33,462 nt of DNA from Methylobacter sp. (lineage in GTDB: Bacteria; Pseudomonadota; Gammaproteobacteria; Methylococcales; Methylomonadaceae): NCBI GenBank assembly GCA_028712225.1, contig JAQTQN010000010.1, positions 1-33,462 on the forward strand. The letters run 5' to 3'. The notes under the pieces are model-generated. The model did no database searches. It saw only the letters and a program-made list of their open reading frames with translations, and was not told where the DNA came from. Shown in pieces: positions 28,061 through 33,462 of this stretch (position 1 is its first letter; each line of letters starts with the position of its first letter). The position numbers were made by a program, and so were the translations under genes.

Positions 28061-30430
28061 TCAGATATTCGATGAGGATTGATTGGCCATTCGGTATCCC
28101 ATCGCGCGATATCCACGCTGGCGCTTGTCCCACATTCTTAATAACGCTGGATGACCGGTGTCGACAAAGTCGATAATTCGAACATCGGTTTTCGTAGCGT
28201 GTTCTCGGTGTAAGCGGCCAGCATATTGTTGCAGGGTACCTTTCCATGAAATCGGCATTGCGAGCACCATTGTATCCAGTGGTGGGTGATCAAAACCTTC
28301 GCCCACCAATTTACCCGTTGCCAACAATACCCGAGGTGCATCAGGCGGCAACCCTTCAAGCTCTGTGATCAAAGTTGCTCGTTGCTTTTTCGACATTCGA
28401 CCGTGAAGCACAAAAGGTGGCGGTAACTTTTTGTCCAATGCTAACAAAATAGCATCCAAATGCTCGGTGCGCTCAGTTAGGACCAGTACTTTTCGTCCCT
28501 TATCAAAAGCTGAAATAATCTCGCGAGCAATCGCCGCAGTGCGTTCCACATCATTGGCAATGTGACGAAATACATCTTGAATGGCAGATTCCTGAGGCAG
28601 ATCGATTGCTTTGTAAATCATCTGCGGAATAACTTCCAGATCACTTGGCGCATTATCTGGTTTGGCAGCAGTGTAGCGGATTGGTCCGCACTGCATGAAA
28701 ATAATGGGTTGTTGCCCATCGCGCCTTACAGGGGTTGCCGTCAGCCCCAACACATATTTGGCTTTAACCCGTTTCAAGATGGCATCAAATGAAACGGCGC
28801 CGATGTGATGACATTCGTCGACGATCACGTGCCCATAATTTTCTACCAATGGATTCACTTCGCCTTGGCGCGACAAGGACTGCATCACCGCAATATCTAT
28901 TTTGCCGGTAGGTTTGGCTTTACCGCCGCCAATGGTTCCAACCAAACCTTTGCCTACACCGAAGAAGGATTGCAAACGCTCCTGCCATTGTTTGAGCAGT
29001 TCGGTGCGGTGAACCAGAATGAGGGTGTTGATGCCTCGTCGAGCAATCATCGCGGCAGCAGTCACCGTCTTACCAAATGCGGTCGGCGCGCAAAGTACAC
29101 CGGCGTGGTGATGCAACATTTCACTGACAGCCAGTTCTTGATCTGGGCGCAGAATGCCTGCGAAAGTAATATCGATTGCTTGCCCTTCAAAGCGTTCATC
29201 TTTTAAGTCATAGCGAATACCGTTTTCCTTTAATAAGTTTAAGGCTGCATCCAGGCAGCCGCGCGGTAATGCGATATGGTTTGGATAGTTTTCGGCACAG
29301 CCAATGACACGTGGCTTATCCCATACCGGGAAGCGCATGGCTTGTGCTTTATAAAATTCAGGATTCTGAAAGGCTGCGAGGCGGATCAGTCGATTTGCCA
29401 GAGGTTGTGGCAGTTCGGATTTCTCAAAATAGATCAGGTTAGCCAGAGTAATAGACAGCGATTCTGGCAATGGCACGGCAAGTTTGGCATTTTTACTATC
29501 AGTCCGCTTCCAAGGTTCTTTGTGATCTTCCTCGTCGATAAAAGTAACATCCAATGGATGTGCATTGCCAGTGGCACGCAAAATAGTTGGCTCAATATCC
29601 ACGGCAGCCATCGGCAGGATATTGGCTAAAAAGCCCCACTGATCAGAATAAGGTTGTAAGTGTTTATCCACAAACACACTAAATCCATTTTCCCTTGGTT
29701 TTTTCTGTAAGGGCAATGCGATCAAATTGCCAAAACCACCTTTGGGCATGGCGTCTTGATTAGGAAATAGGCGATCGTATGAGGTCAGCTTCAGTTGTCT
29801 AGTCCGAGAGCAGGTGTGGCTGATAATGGCGGTGCCGAGTCGTCTGGCATCACGTGCAGAAACCTTGCTCGCGAAGAAAATCCAGGCATGAGCGCCATTG
29901 CCTGAACGCGATATTTCCAGTGCTGCCGGCACCCCTAGTTCTGAGCAGGATTGGACAAATGCCAGTGCATCTTCCTTCCAATCGGCTTCGTCGAAATCGA
30001 CTGCCAGAAAATAACAACTGTCGTCAGCCAGCAATGGATATACTCCAATCGTGTACTCGCCGGAAAGATGGCTATAAATGACAGAATCGGACAAGGCACT
30101 CAGTTGCCGAACGCCACAATCTGAGCATTTGATGCGAGTTTTGTGACAAACGCCGGGACGCCATTCATTCGCACAAGCTGGCGCGTAGCCAGATTTGCCG
30201 GTGGTTTTGCTTTCCCAGCGTACGGGAAATATGTCGGTCCTGCCGCGAAACAAGCGGCGAAATAACGCCACTTTCGCGGTGGTAGAGAGTGCAGATAATT
30301 CTGGTTCGAATGGAATGGTTTTCGGTGGAAGCTCTGGAGGCAATTGCCACTCAATACCGTGCGCTTCGAGTAATGAAATGAGGCGGGCATTTTCTGCTTG
30401 CAGTTCGGCTAAAGGGTCGTAATTAGTCAT
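28061..30430 (-). CDS. TOTE-type archaeo-eukaryotic primase domain fused to an SF2 DEAD/DEAH helicase
   Basis: Primase-like YFLAVDFDEADW, EISRSGNGAHAWIFF, FPNQDAMPKGGFGNLIALPLQ with zinc motif CHKTRIKCSDC. Helicase: APTAFGKTVTAAAMIA (Walker A), VDECHHI, LGLTATPVRRDG, ATGKLVGEGFDHPPLD, QYAGRLHR. Confidence 0.9.
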   Translation of the reverse strand: MTNYDPLAELQAENARLISLLEAHGIEWQLPPELPPKTIPFEPELSALSTTAKVALFRRLFRGRTDIFPVRWESKTTGKSGYAPACANEWRPGVCHKTRIKCSDCGVRQLSALSDSVIYSHLSGEYTIGVYPLLADDSCYFLAVDFDEADWKEDALAFVQSCSELGVPAALEISRSGNGAHAWIFFASKVSARDARRLGTAIISHTCSRTRQLKLTSYDRLFPNQDAMPKGGFGNLIALPLQKKPRENGFSVFVDKHLQPYSDQWGFLANILPMAAVDIEPTILRATGNAHPLDVTFIDEEDHKEPWKRTDSKNAKLAVPLPESLSITLANLIYFEKSELPQPLANRLIRLAAFQNPEFYKAQAMRFPVWDKPRVIGCAENYPNHIALPRGCLDAALNLLKENGIRYDLKDERFEGQAIDITFAGILRPDQELAVSEMLHHHAGVLCAPTAFGKTVTAAAMIARRGINTLILVHRTELLKQWQERLQSFFGVGKGLVGTIGGGKAKPTGKIDIAVMQSLSRQGEVNPLVENYGHVIVDECHHIGAVSFDAILKRVKAKYVLGLTATPVRRDGQQPIIFMQCGPIRYTAAKPDNAPSDLEVIPQMIYKAIDLPQESAIQDVFRHIANDVERTAAIAREIISAFDKGRKVLVLTERTEHLDAILLALDKKLPPPFVLHGRMSKKQRATLITELEGLPPDAPRVLLATGKLVGEGFDHPPLDTMVLAMPISWKGTLQQYAGRLHREHATKTDVRIIDFVDTGHPALLRMWDKRQRGYRAMGYRMANQSSSNI

Positions 30431-30968
30431 CAATCCCATATTCGGTTAGTAATATTTCCATGTCGTCGCCCACACCCCAGCCGACATCCCGACCTTTTTC
30501 AGCTACTTGCTCAAGTCGTTCGATAAACGATGGACGTTTCGTTTCGGGCAAAGCCATCACATATTTCAACGCTTGTTCGAACATTCGGACCAAGGCATCA
30601 AAATAGCCTTCATCGTCCATACCGCAGTAACAAAGGAAAACAAACACTTCCTCGCAATAGAAAACCGACAGTTCTGCCAATCCTTCAGCTTGTCCTAAGG
30701 CCTTCTTGTAATCGGAGATCGCCTTTTTCGCTTTGGCCACAGATATCGGTTGATTACGCATCACATCCGGACAAATCCAACGGGAAATGTTGGTTTTATA
30801 AGGTTTGAGAATATCCTCGCCCAACCCAAAACGTGCATGTATAAACGTCTGATTATCTTTGTTGGCTGCGTACAGATCTTGTATCAGACCGATCAGGCCA
30901 ACATGATTCATGTCGGTCAATTTGGATTTAACATCGCTCCACTTCGCCGTAGGTTTGTTAGTGGACAT
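30423..30968 (-). CDS. Conserved small alpha-helical protein (possibly DUF6155-like) upstream of the primase-helicase
   Basis: 181-aa ORF (MSTNKPTAKWSDVKSKLTDMNHVGLIGLIQDLYAANKDNQTFIHARFG...); its stop overlaps the likely helicase ATG at 30430 by 8 bp. Confidence 0.65.
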   Translation of the reverse strand: MSTNKPTAKWSDVKSKLTDMNHVGLIGLIQDLYAANKDNQTFIHARFGLGEDILKPYKTNISRWICPDVMRNQPISVAKAKKAISDYKKALGQAEGLAELSVFYCEEVFVFLCYCGMDDEGYFDALVRMFEQALKYVMALPETKRPSFIERLEQVAEKGRDVGWGVGDDMEILLTEYGIDD

Positions 30969-31321
30969 TACTTATCCTTCTTGTTCTGTTGAGGGTGTAC
31001 TTTGACATTAAAATCAGCGCCTTTGATTTGCAGCAATGCACACCGTTGGCCTGCAGACATATTCTTCTTTGATTTATCCCGTCGGGTAACCGTTTCCTAA
31101 TCAATAGGTTTAATATTTCCACATATATTACCTACTAGAGTGTGTAAATGATTCAATCGGGCGCTGACAAGACAAAACAAAACAAAGTGATATAGCCTTG
31201 GTTTAACTTGAGTTGAAGAATATGAAAGCTACGTTTTGGCTACGGTAGACTTACCCAAGTTGAATGGATAAAGCAGGTCAGGTCTGTGGCGGTTTTGAAT
31301 AAAGCTAGTCGGAGAGCGTAG

Positions 31322-31830
31322 TTGACGCGCCAATCACAAGCAGATAAGTTCGAGTCAAACGACGAAGCCACTGTCTACCAACTGACTGATGATATTATCG
31401 GTGACCTTCAACAAGATAACAGCCATTCACTTTTATCTGCCACTGACCGACAACCTAAAGCTAAACGAAATGATACCCCAGCCTTGTCAGTGCCGAACAA
31501 CCAACTGCTGGATGCGAAGGCTGACAATGTGAGGACCCAATTTCTGGCTTGGGTAGTCGCAGGTTTGCAGAATAGAACCCTGGACTGTAACAATCCGGGT
31601 GCGCGAGTACGTGGTCGCTGAAGGAGCTTTGTTAGTCAGCCCTGGTATCGTTCAAGATTTTGCCAAACAACCAAAAAACGTGATGTCCTGGGAAACTGTG
31701 CCAAAGAAGTTCTTAAAACTTGGCTTACATGAAAGCGTCTAAGTCGAAGGCGGGCTGAACGTGCATAAATACCTGATTTCCGGTTCCAACAAAAGCACCA
31801 CAATCATGACATTGTTGATAAAAGACACTG
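31322..31830 (+). pseudogene. MobH/TraI-type ICE relaxase C-terminal remnant
   Basis: LLDAKADNVRTQFLAWVVAGLQNRTLDCNNPGA then, after a frameshift, VREYVVAEGALLVSPGIVQDFAKQPKNVMSWETVPKKFLKLGLHESV*VEGGLNVHKYLISGSNKSTTIMT; resembles the TraI_2 C-terminal domain. Confidence 0.7.
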
Positions 31831-31854
31831 GCTTGTTATTACCTTTACCCAAAC

Positions 31855-32065
31855 CTAAAGGCACATTTGGAAAGAAGTCAGCTTTTCCTGAGCCTTTTTT
31901 CAAAGGGTAATTTGATCGATAAATAAGGACTTTGGCCAACAAACCCGGCGTCGTTAAAAAACGCTTCAGTAGCCTGTCGAAAAAAGGAGTGGTCGTTTCA
32001 AGGCTTAACCTTAAATAATCACTAACTGATTGCAGTAATTGTTGTGCCAAAACGCTGTGATTCAT
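31855..32065 (-). pseudogene. N-terminal remnant of a large defence-type helicase (YprA/MrfA- or Druantia DruE-like)
   Basis: MNHSVLAQQLLQSVSDYLRLSLETTTPFFDRLLKRFLTTPGLLAK, then another frame PYLSIKLPFEK, then the first frame GSGKADFFPNVPLG. Two opposing frameshifts restore a continuous segment. Confidence 0.45.
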
Positions 32066-32223
32066 GCAATTTCATATATGTGAAAGTCATTACCACCGCT
32101 AAAATGCGATAGTATCTTCAGTTAAGTTAAGTACGTAAAGATTCGGCATTGGTAGTTACGACAACCATGAATCCAGTGTTTGAAATTCCTTAGCAGTTTA
32201 TTGATTGGCGACCATCAAATCAG

Positions 32224-32562
32224 CTAGACATCGAACAACTGATTAAAAGCATTATTAATTGATTGCTGATCACTTTCCGCCAACATCCCGGCTTGCCTGA
32301 TAATCAAACGCGTATCCAGAGTAAATAATTTCATACAAACAATCGACGCAGACGAAAGCCCAGCACTATTCAAATCGGCAATCGTAACGTCATGCAACCA
32401 GTTGGAGTTTTTGGCACTCGTAATCATCGCTAAAACGCAATGACCGACGGACGTATTAAAAGTGAAATTGGATAACACCAAGGCCGGTCGTCTTTTAGTT
32501 GCGGCTTGATCGGTGAATGGAAAGGGGACAACTACCACCGCAAACTTTTCAAAGGTCGGCAT
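32224..32562 (-). CDS. PemK/MazF-family toxin
   Basis: MPTFEKFAVVVVPFPFTDQAATKRRPALVLSNFTFN...CVLAMITSAKNSNWLHDVTIADLNSAGLSSASIVCMKLFTLD. Confidence 0.9.
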   Translation of the reverse strand: MPTFEKFAVVVVPFPFTDQAATKRRPALVLSNFTFNTSVGHCVLAMITSAKNSNWLHDVTIADLNSAGLSSASIVCMKLFTLDTRLIIRQAGMLAESDQQSINNAFNQLFDV

Positions 32563-32776
32563 AAGCTTCATCATCGGCGGCAGAATTCCATTCGCTCAAG
32601 GTACCTTGCAGCGCACTTGTAAAGGCTGCATCAATGGGCGGGGCCTTGCGTAAATGCACACCGGCCTGATCAATTTCAAAGACAACAGCATCGCCTTCCC
32701 GCAGTTTCAAAGCTTCCAGAACCGGCTCTGGAATAGTGGTCTGATTATGGTGGATTAATTGACTACTCGTTTGCAT
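32549..32776 (-). CDS. AbrB/MazE-family antitoxin
   Basis: MQTSSQLIHHNQTTIPEPVLEALKLREGDAVVFEIDQAGVHLRKAPP (SpoVT/AbrB swapped-hairpin fold); overlaps the toxin by 14 bp. Confidence 0.88.
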   Translation of the reverse strand: MQTSSQLIHHNQTTIPEPVLEALKLREGDAVVFEIDQAGVHLRKAPPIDAAFTSALQGTLSEWNSAADDEAYADL

Positions 32777-33462
32777 ACGTTTAACTCCAGTTGCTGATGG
32801 TCATGCTATAGCTTTACCATCCTACTATAAATGTTTTTCAAAATACTGCCAGATGGTTTGATAATCTTGCTCGCGGCTGCACAGATCAAATGGAGAGAAA
32901 TATTGGATGACACAATCTATCGGGCCTTTGAGGACGGTGGGCGCGGGCAACCTCGTTTGGCTACCCATCGAAATCCTGTTGCACTCGCGCCAGTCCGGAT
33001 AACTATCGTCCTCGTGAACGGTCAAAACCGACCCATTTTTGACACTCGGGCTTCTCCAAAGCCGCCAGTCGGCAAAATAAAGATTTTGGATCGGGTGGGC
33101 TACAAAGCAGTCGTTAGCGACCGCATCCAACGGCCAACTTCGGACCTTCGAACTACACTCCTAAGTTCCCTGGAACCGGACGTTCGCCCCCCATCACGCT
33201 GCCGTGGACAGCAGGAACTAATATAGACCTTAACACGGCGGTTATCTGATTTTTCGGATATTTATGATAAAACTTTTGTTAATACAATAAATCGCCAAGA
33301 ATCTTAGGACTTTTTCAGACTTCTATTGTTACCCATCGCACTCGCAAAGGCACCTTTATGAACTAGATTGACCATCTGATAGACCGGCATCTGATTGACC
33401 AAGTGATCCGTCCGCATTATGCACCGGTCTTCAATGTGCGGGGAACGCATTCAATGGACTAG

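Noticed and set aside
32825-33226. Overlapping ORFs on both strands (101 aa minus, 131 aa plus)
   Set aside because: The two strands give comparable ORFs and neither matches a family I recognise, so I cannot choose a coding strand.
1-33462. CRISPR arrays, rRNA genes, retron or DGR-type repeats
   Set aside because: No regularly spaced direct repeats, rRNA-like sequence, reverse transcriptase motif or template/variable repeat pair was seen.

Overview
The window looks like chromosome from a gammaproteobacterial (Methylococcales-type) methanotroph; this is inferred from gene content. The left ~19 kb is mostly core metabolism. It has a sterol cluster on the minus strand: oxidosqualene cyclase running off the left edge, an NTF2/SnoaL-like protein, and a CYP51-ferredoxin fusion. 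These are followed by a CysJ-like diflavin reductase, an unusually long GltB, UbiF-like hydroxylase, a compact arsM-DUF2064-arsS arsenosugar-type operon, glmM, secG and tRNA-Leu(GAG). To the right of tRNA-Leu is a composite, heavily decayed accessory island. It contains a P4-type integrase pseudogene split by a ~295-bp MITE with perfect 16-bp inverted ends and an apparent TA duplication. It also has a reductase/LysR pair, an IS3 remnant, and a tRNA-Lys(CUU) 3' fragment with its own terminator, next to an intact second integrase. Further right are a RelE/HigB toxin with two tandem antitoxins, a decayed mqsA, an internally deleted IS1595-like element and a ~442-bp element with 28-bp perfect inverted ends. 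The rest holds a TOTE-type primase-helicase coupled to a small partner gene, a MobH/TraI relaxase remnant, a degraded large-helicase N-terminus and a mazEF pair. The best candidates for under-described biology are the NTF2-like protein inside the sterol cluster, the reductase next to it, the primase-helicase two-gene unit, and the two small non-autonomous elements. All family calls come from reading motifs by eye; no database search was run.
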